A stretch of 64,000 nt of DNA from Dipteris shenzhenensis (taxonomy: Eukaryota > Polypodiophyta > Polypodiopsida > Gleicheniales): the NCBI GenBank assembly GCA_047967505.1, contig CM106540.1; one strand, given 5' to 3'. Position numbers and translations under genes: made by a program. The notes beneath the pieces were generated by a model. It did no database searches. It was not told where the DNA came from and saw only the letters and a program-made list of their open reading frames with translations. Positions 11,877 to 22,528 of this stretch are shown here, piece by piece. The stretch's first letter is position 1. Each line of letters begins with the position of its first letter.

Positions 11877-13168
11877 TTACAATTTTGAAAGAAAATTCAT
11901 ATTCTTGTAAAACTGCCAACATTTGGCCAATCGGCCCATGGTATTTGGTGATTGAAGAACGTGCTTTGCAAGACCATTGCTACAGATTATAATGAAGGAT
12001 CTTCCAGCAACATGATGCTTAAATTTATCAATGTAGAACACCAAAGACAAAGCATGCTTGTCAGCCTCAAAGTAGCGTTGTTCAGTTTTGAGCAATTGTC
12101 GAGAAGCAAATCAAACGGGATACATGAACCGATCCTCCCCTTGCTGGAGAAGAATACCCACCAGAGTGTGCTCACGAAACCCAGGATTGATATAGAAAGT
12201 CTTTGACCAATCAAGATTGCATAGAATGGGTTCTCAAGCCAAAGCACTCTTGATTTGTACAAACCCATGATCACAATCCTCATCCCAAGAGAAATCAAGT
12301 CCATCTTTTAATAGCATAGTCATGGGTCGCATCAAAGTAGCATATTGATCAATGAAGCACGATAGTATCCCACTAGATTGACAAATGAGTGTACTTGACA
12401 TTTGGTTGTTGGCGCTTCTACCTTCTTGGGGTCAGGCTTGACGCCCTCAGATGAGACAATATGTCCCAGTAACCTCCCTTGAGTGGCTCCAATGGTGTAT
12501 TTATTAGGGTTGAGGCTGCCATTTGCATCATTGACCCTTTGGAAGGCCAACCTAACCTTCATGATGTGCTCCTTATGTGCCGACAATATATAGAAATCAT
12601 CTAAAAACACCTCCAAGAAAACCCCCAAATAAGAAGCAAACACCATCTGCATAAATCTTTGAAAGATAGTAGGAGCATTGGTAAGGCCAAATGGCATTAC
12701 TTCGAATGTAAATGTCCCCCAAGGTGTGGCAAATGTGGTTTTAAGTACATCCTCCTCAGCAATTCTGATTTGATAAAACCCGGAGTGATCATCATAGAAA
12801 GTATACATCTCATGACCACTTACCTTCTCAAGAATGAGGTCTTGAAAGGGAAGAGGATGATGGTCCCCCTTGGTGGCTGCATTGAGTTTCTTATAGTCAA
12901 TGCAGACCCGCCACTTGTTGTTTTTCTTTGGGGTGACTACCACTGGTGAAACCCATTCAGTATTGTGAACCGGAACAATAAACCCAGCTTCTACAAATTT
13001 TTGCAACTCTGAGCACAAACCATCAGTCTGTAGGGGCCCTAATCTCTGATACTTCTGTGCCATAGGCTTAGCATGAGCAGGCTTCAGCTCTATCTTGTGT
13101 TCTAGGGCAGTCACATGGCAAAGGTGGTGGTAGCTAGTTGCGAAGAGGTCAGGGAGATCTTTGAACAT
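11877..13168 (-). pseudogene. Gypsy reverse transcriptase and RNase H
   Basis: A 278-codon minus-strand frame (13168-12332) carries the gypsy reverse transcriptase: 'KYQRLGPLQTDGL', 'GFIVPVHNTEWVSPVVVTPK', 'WRVCIDYKKLN', 'HHPLPF', 'YTFYDDHSGFYQI', 'PWGTFTFEVMPFGLTNAP'. The polymerase box reads VFLDDF at about residue 187, where YVDD/FIDD is usual. The conserved 'LLGHIVSSEGVKPDPKKV' follows. RNase H remnants lie at 12304-11877 ('EQRYFEADKHALSLVFYIDK' region), after frameshifts. Confidence 0.9.
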
Positions 13169-13221
13169 TTCTAGGAGCTCATCTTTCTCACTCTGAGGTT
13201 AGGGGAAAGCATAGATTCAAG

Positions 13222-13729
13222 CTATTCAGGACTAGCTCTTACCTTTTTTGCAGGTGGTAGGGTTGAAGACACCCGCATCATGTAAACTTCCTCCTCTAAG
13301 GACTCCTCCCCCCCGTTTGATTCTTCCATTGATTCAGACACTGAGGATGAGAGAGTATCACTGTCTTGCTCCTCTTCTTTTTCTAGTTCCATGGCACCTA
13401 GTTGCACCGGGATCTTCTCCTTAGAAGCACCAAAAGACATGTGTCCTATCTTCTAATAGCTAAATGCAGCACTCTTTCTCAACCATGGTCTCTTGAGTAT
13501 GGCTGGGTAACTCCTACCTGTATCTTCGATGTCCACTACATAGAAATTGATGGTGGTGGTCAAACCCATTAACAATGATGGGCAAATCCTCAATGACTCC
13601 CAGGGTGGCAAGTCGTCGACCATCTGCTACCTTGATTCGAGTGGAGGAATGCCTTGTGCATTTCAAATTCAATTTCTTCATGATTTGAGGCACCATGATA
13701 TTACATGCAGCTCCCCCATCAACACACAC
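13222..13729 (-). pseudogene. Gypsy aspartic protease and acidic linker
   Basis: 'MCVDGGAACNIMVPQIMKKL' contains DGGA, the gypsy retropepsin active-site variant of D(T/S)GA, followed by 'STRIKVADGR'. A Glu/Ser-rich acidic stretch (13440-13222) links it to the reverse transcriptase. The protease would release the polyprotein domains. The two pieces are in different frames. Confidence 0.75.
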
Positions 13730-14098
13730 ACTTTTGACATGGCAATTATCTATGATGACATCTATTGTATGTGGGTGCCGATCAATTTCTTCAGAGATAG
13801 AAGAGACCTCTCGTACCTTTCCCTTTTTCTTGCTCCTCCTTATTGAGAGCCCTTGCTACAACTCATGTCTCACCTTAGGGCTTAATGCTATTAGTTGAGG
13901 GAGTGTGATGCTCAAAGATCGATGAGCAAGGTCCTAAATGACCGAATAGTCCTCTTGCCTCGAGCGGATGGGAAAATTCGAGGGCAACCACTTACTCCTA
14001 CAAGATCTTTTAGTCTTCTCTATTGGTGGGTCTGCCATCTCAGCATCTGAGGGCTCTGAGAATGACACCTTCTTCCTGGAGGTGGCCCGGTCCATGGT
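13730..14098 (-). pseudogene. Gypsy gag-protease linker, degenerate
   Basis: A stretch between the zinc-knuckle region and the protease without a recognisable domain. On the minus strand it is broken by stops in every frame, and its position implies a polyprotein linker. Confidence 0.4.
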
Positions 14099-14643
14099 TT
14101 GGAGAGGGGTCTAAGGTGGTATGACTTCTTTTCCCGAGCTCAAGGATCTCTACGTCAGAATCCTCGATGCCTGATTCACTCAGAAGATTCACCCTTGGAA
14201 TATTGGGACATTTCGTGGAATAATGACCCTTCTAGTGGCACTCGTAGCACACAACATTGGCACGTTCTCTTGGAGGGTGATTGGCTTGATTTTTTATGCC
14301 CACCATCTAAAGCCGAAGATCATTTAGGGCCTTGGCTAGGTCATTGACTCCGAGTTCCTTAGCAGGAGGGGCCGGGGGAGTAGGAAGCAGGGGGGCTCAT
14401 GGGCAAGGCTGGGGAAATCTTCCAGGTGAAGGTTGAGGATATACTCCTTGTTGAGGGTAAGCATCTAAGGGAGGACCATACATTTAAGGTGGAGGTGGTG
14501 GATACATCCCTGATGAGGGGTGGGGGTATGCCCCTAAGTTAGACCTCCTAGGTTGTTGTTGCAAGAATTGCATGATTGAAGTACAAGCTTCATATGCAAA
14601 GAATTCAACAACTATATTTTGAGCTTGAGGGATATGCTGAATT
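14099..14643 (-). pseudogene. Gypsy RNase H-like C-terminus, Gln/Pro-rich segment and zinc knuckle
   Basis: Starting at the copia insertion point, the minus strand reads 'IQHIPQAQNIVVEFFAYEAC', the C-terminal signature of RVT_3-type RNase H (HIPRxxNxxADxLAxxA). A 'MQFLQQQ...' and 'SSGMYPPPPP' low-complexity segment follows. About 14270-14215 there is a zinc knuckle, CYECH*KGHYSTKC, with an in-frame stop. The joined reading 'FEEV' (from 34826) + 'RIQHIPQ' continues without a break once the copia element and one CTTAC copy are removed, which proves the two halves were contiguous. Confidence 0.8.
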
Positions 14644-14648
14644 CTTAC
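14644..14648. repeat. Target-site duplication of copia B (left)
   Basis: CTTAC immediately before the copia 3' LTR, repeated at 34821-34825 immediately after the 5' LTR. Confidence 0.92.
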
Positions 14649-14829
14649 TGAGAGTGCTCTCAACGGCAGCAAGAACGGAAGAGGGAGAGAGAGCGAGAGA
14701 GAGAGACAGAGAGCCACACAAGTTTTGGTGGGTGCAGAACCACCCTAATCTTCTTTTTCATTCATTTATATATGTGTTTGAGTATTGTACATAACTGGGG
14801 TTAAGGCACAGTGACCTTTGACCCCCACA
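14649..14829 (-). repeat. Copia B 3' LTR
   Basis: 181 bp; identical to 34640-34820 except GGCAG versus GGAAG near its plus-strand start. It contains a GA-rich run. The minus-strand purine tract AAGTGGGAGGT lies next to it. Confidence 0.95.
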
Positions 14830-14840
14830 ACCTCCCACTT
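14830..14840 (-). other. Copia B polypurine tract
   Basis: Minus-strand AAGTGGGAGGT abuts the 3' LTR start TGTGGGGG, as expected for plus-strand priming. Confidence 0.7.
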
Positions 14841-14882
14841 AAAGGACAATGTGCCTTTAAGGGAGAACAACTAGTGAGCATA

Positions 14883-16107
14883 CTATCCAATGCCCATCAA
14901 TACACGACAATACTGAAACCACTGACTAGGTAGACTCTTCGTCAGCATATCTGCAGGGTTATCATCTGTATGAACCTTGACAAGCTCTATGCGCTTGTCC
15001 TCAAGTACCTCCCTGATGAAATGGTACCTGACCTCAATGTGTTTGGTCTTTGCATGAAAGACCGGATTCCGTGCTAGCTGAATAGCACTCATGGAATCAC
15101 TATGCAATGTCGGTACACCTGTATGAATCCCCAAATCTCCCACTAGCCGATCAAGCCATATAGCCTCCGTGCAACCCTCTGTGGCTGCAACATACTCAGC
15201 CTCTGTGGTAGACAAAGCCACGCACTTCTGTGCATGAGACATCCACGACACTGCACCACCTGCAAAGGTGAACACATAACCAGAAGTGGATCTCCTACTA
15301 TCCACATGCCCTGCATAGTCTGAATCTGTGTACCCAAGTACACGCATGTCTCCTTTACCAAAGCAAATGCACATCTCCTTGGTACCCTTCATGTACCTCA
15401 TGATGCACTTAACTGCCTCCCAATGCCTCTTTCCTGGATTAGCCATATACCGGCTAACAACTCCCACTGCAAATGCAATGTCTGGTCTAGTAGCTATCAT
15501 AGCATACATAAGACTCCCAACTGCTGATGCATAAGGAACCTTGGCCATCATGGCCCTTTCCTCATCTGATTTGGGACTATCTGTATGACTCAGTTTCACA
15601 TATGGAGGCAATGGAGTACTCACTGCCTTCCCCCCCTCCATATTGAAACGCTGCAATACTTTTGTAACATACTCTTTTTGTGAAAGCCAAAGGAGTTTCC
15701 TACTCCGATCACGCGTGATGCGCATACCAAGAATATGACCTGCAAGTCCCAAATCCTTCATATCAAAGGCCTCATGCAACTTGGCCTTTAATGCATCTAG
15801 CTCATAAGTATTCTTACTAGCCAATAGCATATCATCCACATATAGTGCTAGGATTATCAGGCTACTATCCTTAGCCCTTTTAGTGTAGAGGCAGTGATCA
15901 ATTTCACTCCTTCTAAAACCCTGGGACCGAATGAAAGCATCAAACTTCTGATACCATTCTCTAGGTGCTTGCTTAAGACCATAGAGACTCTTTTTCAGCT
16001 TGCAAACTAAATGCTCTTTGCCCTTTTCTTCAAAGCCTTCCGGCTGCACCATGTAAATTTCCTCATGCAAATCCCCATGCAAGAAAGCTGTCTTGACATC
16101 CATTTGC
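14883..16107 (-). CDS. Copia B pol 3' half: reverse transcriptase palm and RNase H
   Basis: An uninterrupted frame of about 408 codons. It opens with 'MQMDVKTAFLHGDLHEEIYM', then 'GFEEKGKEHLVCKLKKSLYG' and 'LKQAPREWY'. The polymerase active site is ALYVDDMLLA (about residues 89-98), followed by 'YAMIATRPDIAFAVGVVSRY'. The RNase H part has 'GYTDSDYAGHVDSRRSTSGY', 'ALSTTEAEYVAATEG' and 'TKHIEVRYHFIRE'. It ends at MLTKSLPSQWFQYCRVLMGIG. All catalytic motifs look intact. The gene is separated from its 5' half (30365-33200) by the DNA transposon, so no full polyprotein can be made from this locus. Confidence 0.93.
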
Positions 16108-16111
16108 ATAA
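16108..16111. repeat. Target-site duplication of the DNA transposon (left)
   Basis: ATAA precedes the left terminal repeat and recurs at 30361-30364 after the right one. Keeping a single copy rejoins the copia codons for E-L-M-Q-M-D-V at the insertion point. Confidence 0.8.
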
Positions 16112-16141
16112 AACACTATATTAGAGAATTTGGGAAAATCC
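16112..16141 (+). repeat. Left terminal inverted repeat
   Basis: Thirty bases beginning AACACTATATTAGAG and ending GGGAAAATCC. Reverse complement of 30331-30360 with one T/C difference at position 6. Confidence 0.93.
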
Positions 16142-16792
16142 CAATTCCCACGAAATAAAATATAGTCACTTCAAAAGTAAAATTTGATGTTTTTTATTGA
16201 AACATTAGCTCCATTGAGGACCATGCACAATACTTTCCCAATTAAACCCAAGCAAAAATCTTCCATATGTTGCTATGGCAAAAGGCCTTAATAGATGTGA
16301 ACATGGCTCCATGGCCAAAAAATTTGTTGATTTGCTAGTGAAAGAAAGATTTTTGTTGTTTGTATGCATCAAAACCACAAACAAAAGCCAATTTATAGAT
16401 GTTGCGTTAGGAAGATTCATTGGAGTAAATTAAATTGCAGTATTGATATATGCAATAGGATTGTTATAGATCTTTAACATCCATCATATAACTGTGGTCT
16501 TCAAAAACAAAATTAAACTTGCAACAACTGTTAATTTTTATTTGGTATATAAGATGTATCAAATTAATGTCAAATGCATATGTTTCTATGTTGATAAATT
16601 GCAGTATTGACATATGCAATAGGATTATGGTAGAGCTTTGACATCCATCATATAAATGTGGTGTTCAAAAACACCGTTCCATCACAATAGAGCTCATGAA
16701 ACTCTCCATCACAATAGAGCTATAATCAAAACCATTGACACATTAGCCAATTTTGCACCACATCGTTTAACATAATCATTAACAATTCCATA
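16142..16792. repeat. Left subterminal region with direct repeats
   Basis: Two copies of a roughly 80-bp direct repeat start near 16432 and 16601; both contain 'TTGCAGTATTGA' and 'TATGCAATAGGATT' followed by 'CATCCATCATATAA'. GTGGTGTTCAAAAAC near 16660 recurs inverted near 30025 in the right subterminal region. Such repeats are typical binding sites for a transposase or accessory DNA-binding protein. The minus-strand transcripts of the left arm probably end here. Confidence 0.6.
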
Positions 16793-17350
16793 CTAGTATT
16801 CATATTCACAAAGTAGCTCATCTCCAAAGGAGATATCCTTTATGGTTTGCACAGTAATGTAGCCATGGGCACTCAAATTTCCTTGTGACTTTTGAGTCCA
16901 AGGTGGTAGTTTAGGGATGTATACAAATATAACATTTGTTCTTTCTTTATAATACATTGAGCTATTTATATATCCAGCAATGTTTCCATACAATACATCT
17001 CCCACAATACATTTCACATCTGTCAATGGCTCAATGAATGGATCTTCAAACATTCCATAAGTCTTCATCCTTGGGAAAAACTTGAGGAGAGATCTCCAAG
17101 TATCATAATCATACTTTGGACCATTATATACCATCAAATCTTGTTTTTTCTTGATGCTCGTATGTACAAAAAGACCATATCCTGCCCCAGGTATTGTTGA
17201 TTTCTTTACTTCATAATGGATGCCATCCATTTCGAACACGCGCTCAATGGGTATGGGCAATTTATGTTTCCATAAGCCATTGGATGCAGGATCAAAATTT
17301 GTAATAAGATAGCTCTTCAACTTTTCAGGACAATCTGCAACACCTATCAT
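16793..17350 (-). CDS. SET-domain protein (putative lysine methyltransferase), transposon-borne
   Basis: 185 codons from an ATG at 17350, compact for a SET protein. Seen: SAM-site motif PGAGYGLF (54-61, after 'KKSTI'), consistent with the SET-I entry 'S.iPGaG.GlF'. GNIAGYINSS (122-131) lies where SET enzymes have R-x-x-N-H-S-C, with His replaced by Ser. NVIFVYIP is at 139-146. The C-terminal DISFGDELLCEYEY (172-185) matches the closing G-x-E-L-x-x-x-Y. There is no pre-SET or post-SET cysteine cluster. SET enzymes transfer methyl groups from SAM to lysines, often on histone tails. An AG acceptor (ATAG/GTG) overlaps the start, so an upstream exon is possible. The changed NHS motif leaves activity uncertain. 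Confidence 0.78.
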   Translation of the reverse strand: MIGVADCPEKLKSYLITNFDPASNGLWKHKLPIPIERVFEMDGIHYEVKKSTIPGAGYGLFVHTSIKKKQDLMVYNGPKYDYDTWRSLLKFFPRMKTYGMFEDPFIEPLTDVKCIVGDVLYGNIAGYINSSMYYKERTNVIFVYIPKLPPWTQKSQGNLSAHGYITVQTIKDISFGDELLCEYEY

Positions 17351-17597
17351 ATGTTTAAAATCAAAGAATCATTCTTTTAGTGGAGGAATACAAACTCACA
17401 TCACAAAGCACATAGCATTTTTTGGACAAGGTACTGACTAAATGTCTATTAATTCTTTCATAAAACAAATTGAAACATAATGTTTTGCTAATCAAATCTA
17501 ACCAAATAGTGTCCAAATATAAATTAGAATGTAGGTACAAATGTTTTAGTTGAGCATTTGTGTCTACAACTCTAATTAACAAGATCACTCACATTCC
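17351..17597. other. Spacer between SET and FCP1-like genes
   Basis: About 250 AT-rich bases; a possible 5' splice-like GTGAGT follows the FCP1-like stop and possible 3' splice AGs precede the SET frame. The two genes could be one transcript unit if the TAG at 17598-17600 is a mutation, but nothing shows this. Confidence 0.35.
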
Positions 17598-18886
17598 CTA
17601 AGGGTTGTCTATGCAATAAAATTGAATCAAGTTGGCTAAGAATGCCCTTGCAGCATCAGCAGTGATTCCCCTTTCCTTGCATCCAAGAACCATAGCAAAG
17701 CGTTTTGCCTCACTATCTTTCAATGGCCCCATTTTGGCAATTTTTCCTAGCATGCATTCTTCCTCTTCATTCAATGTAACATGTTGAGCATGCACCATAC
17801 TTCTTGTAGTAGGACAAGTCCCTCTCACTCTAGTTTTGGTTATAGGTGAAGTAATACCTTTCTCTATGTCTTTTTTTGAACTACGAGTAGACATATGAGA
17901 TTCGACATTCATCCTTTCGAGAACTTCTTTGTTTTTTTCTTTGAATTCAAGGATCACTGGTTGAAAATAATAGAACATATCATGCCCTTCGATAATCGGA
18001 GCTTGACCAAATCTGTTAGAAGAGATGGCACTGCGCACATCTACTGCATCATCTAGCATCTGTAGGTACGGTAATAACTCATGAAGCAAAATAGAATCAC
18101 CACAATCTATATCAAATTTTGTAGGGAAAATGCAATTTTCTGCTGGATTAACACAACCCGTGTAAGGCGAAACATCAATGAACACTGTTCTTGCTGGTTT
18201 GCATTCCTCTTTAAAACAACACCACACTCTCATTAATGGTTTAAACTCCGCTTCCACATTCATCCTGTCTGGTCGAATGATTCTACTCTTTGTATGCTTG
18301 TGGCATGCCATCGCACCCCAAACCATGAAGAAATGTAACTTTCTGTTAACATGATGCTCCAAAGTGTCTAGCATGTGTTGCATCATGCCCTTTTCTCCTG
18401 CAGTGGACCAAATGCCAACATGATAGTGATCGAGCAACCATTGTAGAAACTCTAAACACCCAGGACGGAGAACAAGCCAATGCTTCCCATTGTGCAAGCT
18501 CATATGTTTATTTGACTTTGAAAAACAACGCTCGAGCAATAACCCTTTCAAATCTATTATCACCGCTAGTTTTATTTTTGTTATCACCTCTTTTGACATT
18601 ATTTCTGAGGGTGACATTATGTCTTCTCCTTTACCTTTTAAGATTTCTTCCTGCACCTTGGCTTCATACAATGACATTGCATCTTCTCCTTTACCTTCTA
18701 AGCTTGCATTCACATTTGTCAATGGAACATTAACTGCAGACATTGCATCCTCAACATTTTCAATCAACCATGTTGAGCTTGGAACTTGCATGCTAATGTT
18801 CAAATTAGGTACATAATGAATCATTGGATCAGGTGTCACATGTACAGGCAATTCTTCTAGCGATGTGAAATTGAGATGGCCAATAT
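17598..18886 (-). CDS. FCP1/NIF-like HAD phosphatase-domain protein, catalytic motif degenerate
   Basis: A frame open from a probable 3' splice site (TGAACAG, exon from 18886) to TAG at 17598; at least one 5' exon is missing. After an acidic/Ser-rich N-terminus with a repeated 'KGEDAMS/KGEDIMS' motif, the FCP1 homology domain begins. Counting from 18851: 'LAVIIDLKGLLL' (95-106) aligns with the phosphatase motif DLDxTL; Asp100 is kept, but the second Asp is Lys. Then LRPGCLEFLQWLLDHYHVGI (128-147) with WSTA, and VFIDVSPYTGCVNPAEN (223-239), the third motif. FCP1/SCP enzymes dephosphorylate the RNA polymerase II C-terminal tail. With DxD lost this is likely a pseudophosphatase or binding domain. 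The C-terminal 150 residues match nothing I know. Confidence 0.78.
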
Positions 18887-19589
18887 CTGTTCATAAACAA
18901 GGAAATGAAATTCATAAGTAGAAACAAACTGAATATTGAGATGGAAAACCAAATTGTCAAACTTTAGGTTGTGTGCTCTCAATGCAATTTGTTTGTGTGA
19001 AAGCATTCATGTTTTTCTTTTTCAAAACAAAATTGGAATACTAAAAAAAAGAAAGCATTCATGTTCATATGCTTAGTATACCCCCTAAAGTTGTTGAATC
19101 TATACCCTTTCAAGTTATTTTAATCCCCAAAACTACATATCCTTACAATGCCAAAAACCTGCATAATAGATAGAGTGGAGTCCAACATTATCTAGCATTG
19201 CCCGAGTGTTCCCACTAAGAAAAGATTTGGCCAAGCGGCCAAAACATATTTGAGCATTCATATGAAGTGAATAAGGATAGAAACAACAATTTACACTAAT
19301 TCATTCATCATGATCAAGACTCAACACACTCTTTAACATTTATGAACTCATAAATAAATTTGGATGTGTATCACACTCCAAAGGTATTACAACATGCAAA
19401 CACATCTTTTCATGAAATATAGAAAATTAAACATATTCAAGAATACATATGAATGTTTGAATTATGGCAATGAGATAGAATGAATTTCCAAGTAATATTA
19501 AAAGATCTTTGGAACAAAATTAATACATCATATGGATAATATAGCAAGATAACATATGGAAAACACGAACACCATATAAAAGGACAATT
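18887..19589. other. Intronic or intergenic AT-rich sequence of the left arm
   Basis: It holds the inferred intron 5' of the FCP1-like exon (acceptor at 18887-18889 on the minus strand, preceded by T-rich sequence). No exon, promoter or domain could be recognised. Confidence 0.4.
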
Positions 19590-22446
19590 TCAAGGACCTG
19601 TTTCTTCCTCTTCTGTTTCCCAAAACTTTGAAGCATGTTTTTGTAAATGCTCACGCTGCTCTTTATTGAAGGGTTGAAGCTCTTTTTGTCCTGGTATGGT
19701 ATCAATTTCTTTATCACCTCCACCTTCAATTGTATCATCTTCTTTTGATACCCCCTCTATTGCCAATATTGGTTCTTGCAAGCCAGCCCATTGTCGAATT
19801 TCATGATTACTGTAAGCATACGTGCAACATATACTTTCAACCTTTGCCAACTCCTCATAAGTCTCAACAACTGAAACAACACGCCTCTTACAAGAAAGAG
19901 ACTCTATTGTAGCAAGCCCCTCAGAGAACAAGTCCAATACATACTCATCTTCTCGACAGAAACCCGTGATCATGTCTTACATGATACTTGAACGTTTTCT
20001 TTTCAAGGATAATTCAATGTCAAATTCATCATCATCCTCCTCGTCATCATCATCCTCATCACCTGAACCACTTGATTTTTCATATTTTTCATCTGCAACA
20101 TATATTGATGGCTTACATTGTGCATTGGTATAGCGCTCAATATCGTTGAAATGCTTTTCCTTGCTTACCAGTACACAGGCAATTAAGCCATCCATAGATC
20201 CAGTGACAAATATATCTGTAGTTTCAAAATTAAGGCAACCGAAGTGTATTTTATATTGCCCGCATGTCTTATTTAATGCATTCTTCAAACATGATACATG
20301 ATCCATGGTCAAGAACACCACAAGAAGGAATTGCACTGGGGGAGAAGCAATTGTCATCAAGCTTTTCAACAAACACTCAAAGCGATCCTCATTCCAATTT
20401 CTACTTCTGCCTGGTCCATACATTACATCCAAAAAGGCAACCCCTATTGCCATTGACTCTTGGTACACATTATGTATAAATTCCATTCCCTCCATGTTTG
20501 AACCGACTGTGTAGAACCTCCAACGCCGGGTGGAATTCGGTCCATGACTTGCACCTTCACTTTGTCCCATAATCCACCTTAGATACCCCTTTGCAGCATC
20601 AGGCAATGGTGGAGTTTCCTTGCCCTGTTGAAGCTTCACTTTTAACCATGAGTCAGAGCAACCACGAATCCGATGATACAATTCTGGATTAATTTTAAAA
20701 TGTAATCTGCACTCATCCCAATTTTTTAACATTAAAGAAGGCCGTTCTGCCGATATAAACATATAAAGTTCTTCTTGTAGTGCAGCATCTCTCTTGATTT
20801 GCATAGCTCGTCCTTCAATATCAAGAATCATGGCATCAGTCTTTGTTTTAGCTATGACTACTCTACCTTCCTTAATGTCATTTTGAATTTGACCAATTTG
20901 ATCATCACTCAATCCACGCAAGCATCTAAACATTGAGACTGTGGGTTGCCTACGGCATTTTCCATCTTGTGAATATTTGCCTACAATGTAATCCTCAAGG
21001 ATGGAGATCCAACCATCATAAATGGCATCGCTTGTGATTATCATATGTACATCCTTCGTGGCAAAGCTATTGCCCAATGTTACCTTGCCAGTGTCAATGA
21101 AAGCCTACAAAATATATGCATCCATTAGAATGCAATAATTAAGAAAACCGACTTGTAAAAAATGATTCATAATTAAAATCTGTACTTACATTCCAATTCT
21201 CACGATCTGGATGTCCTTTTGCAAGCCCTTGTTGTGCTTTCTTGGGTCTGTTAAAGAGAATCCATTGTCCCCTCACCTGCTTAAGTATATCAATGTATGG
21301 AGATTGTCTCAAGATATTTTGAGACTCCAGGTTTGCCATCTTTGATATCTCCACACAAAAGCGTGCGGGACAATTCACTACAATCCTCGCTTGGCGGGTG
21401 CGGTAGTAGTTCTTTCTTTGGGCCGTGCTGTTATCATCATTAGATGTGAATATTTTAGCAGCATATATTGAATGTTGTCCAGATAGTATCCAGTAGTGGC
21501 ACTTGGTTAAATCCTTTTTATCTACCCTTTCCAGGGGTTGCTTTGTTTCAGGATTGAAAGGCATTAAATCCGCTATAGCAGCAGGAGGCCTAGAGTTATA
21601 ACCGAAGTCTGCAGCAAGCTTCTCCACATGCTCTTTGTTCAACCCTCTATATGCATAGCTTGGAGGAGCTTTTTGACATCTTGCAACTGGAATTGAAAAT
21701 ATTGCATGCAACCCGAATGGGTAGTATTTTTCATATTCCACCAAGCCTGATGGTTTCTTTTGCCCTTTTTTTCCTATGACCTTTCCACTTGGCTCCAATT
21801 CACTACCACTGCTTCTTTCCACAACTGCTACCATACCCTCTGGAGGTGTTCCTTCTTGTGGTACATCAACTATAGTTAGCTTTCCTTTCTTTGCCCCTTC
21901 TCTGCTACCACCTGGTGCTTGAACCATAGTCGATTTACCTTTCTTTGTTCCTTCCCCACTATCTTCCCCACTCTTACGCTTCTTTAATGTTGCTGAAACT
22001 TTCTGATATGATTCAATGATTGTTGTCACTGTGTGAATTTCATTTCCATCAATTGATTCAACACTTATCCAGCCTCTTGAGTGCATGTTGTCATCTACAT
22101 CAGACTTCATACGAGATTCTTCATAATCACTGGGATCCAAGAGAAACTTCTTATTTTGATTTATAATGATCAACAATCCAATATCTCCCTCTTTTCCAAC
22201 CACATCTTCAGTGATTTGATGTACCGATCCAACACAAGTGTATGCACTTTTATTAGGTAACAAAACAAATAAGTGAACTCGTGTCAACTCTGCTCCCTCA
22301 ATACTATATATGTCAAAGTACCAAGGTATGCTTTTTTCTGCAAATCCACTTACAACTTTCTCAACCTTCTTCACATTTGTGTCTTTCCTGTAAAAGACCC
22401 AAGCAATATACAAACTATCATCTTTATAATCTTTAATGTTAGACAA
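19590..22446 (-). pseudogene. ParB-like domain plus permuted DNA-methyltransferase-like protein
   Basis: Two exons joined by a clear GT-AG intron (21105-21189, 85 bp; AAT/GTAAGT ... TTTGTAG/GCT, phase 0). Exon A (22446-21190, no in-frame ATG at its 5' end) has a novel N-terminus, then a Lys/Gly linker repeating EGTKKGK/EGAKKGK. A ParB/sulfiredoxin-like fold lies at about 248-335, with 'LNKEHVEKLAADF' and the box SGQHSIYAAK (322-331). Exon B has VAFLDVMYGPGRSRNW (about 642-657), where beta-class methyltransferases have DPPY. After an Asp/Glu run comes VLDLFSEGLATIESL (about 808-822), like the SAM-binding D-x-F-x-G-x-G-T. A single in-frame TAA (19977-19979) separates the two motifs. ParB-methylase fusions are known from phages and mobile DNA. 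Both catalytic motifs are imperfect. Confidence 0.66.
21105..21189 (-). other. Intron of the ParB-methyltransferase gene
   Basis: Donor GTAAGTACAG and acceptor ATATTTTGTAG on the minus strand. 85 bp, phase 0, T-rich before the acceptor. The frame is open on both sides. Confidence 0.85.
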
Positions 22447-22528
22447 AACACATTATCGATAAACATATCTGAAATAGAATCTAGAATTAACACTAGACAT
22501 AGTAGTAGATTTGAGAAAGTACTAGATT

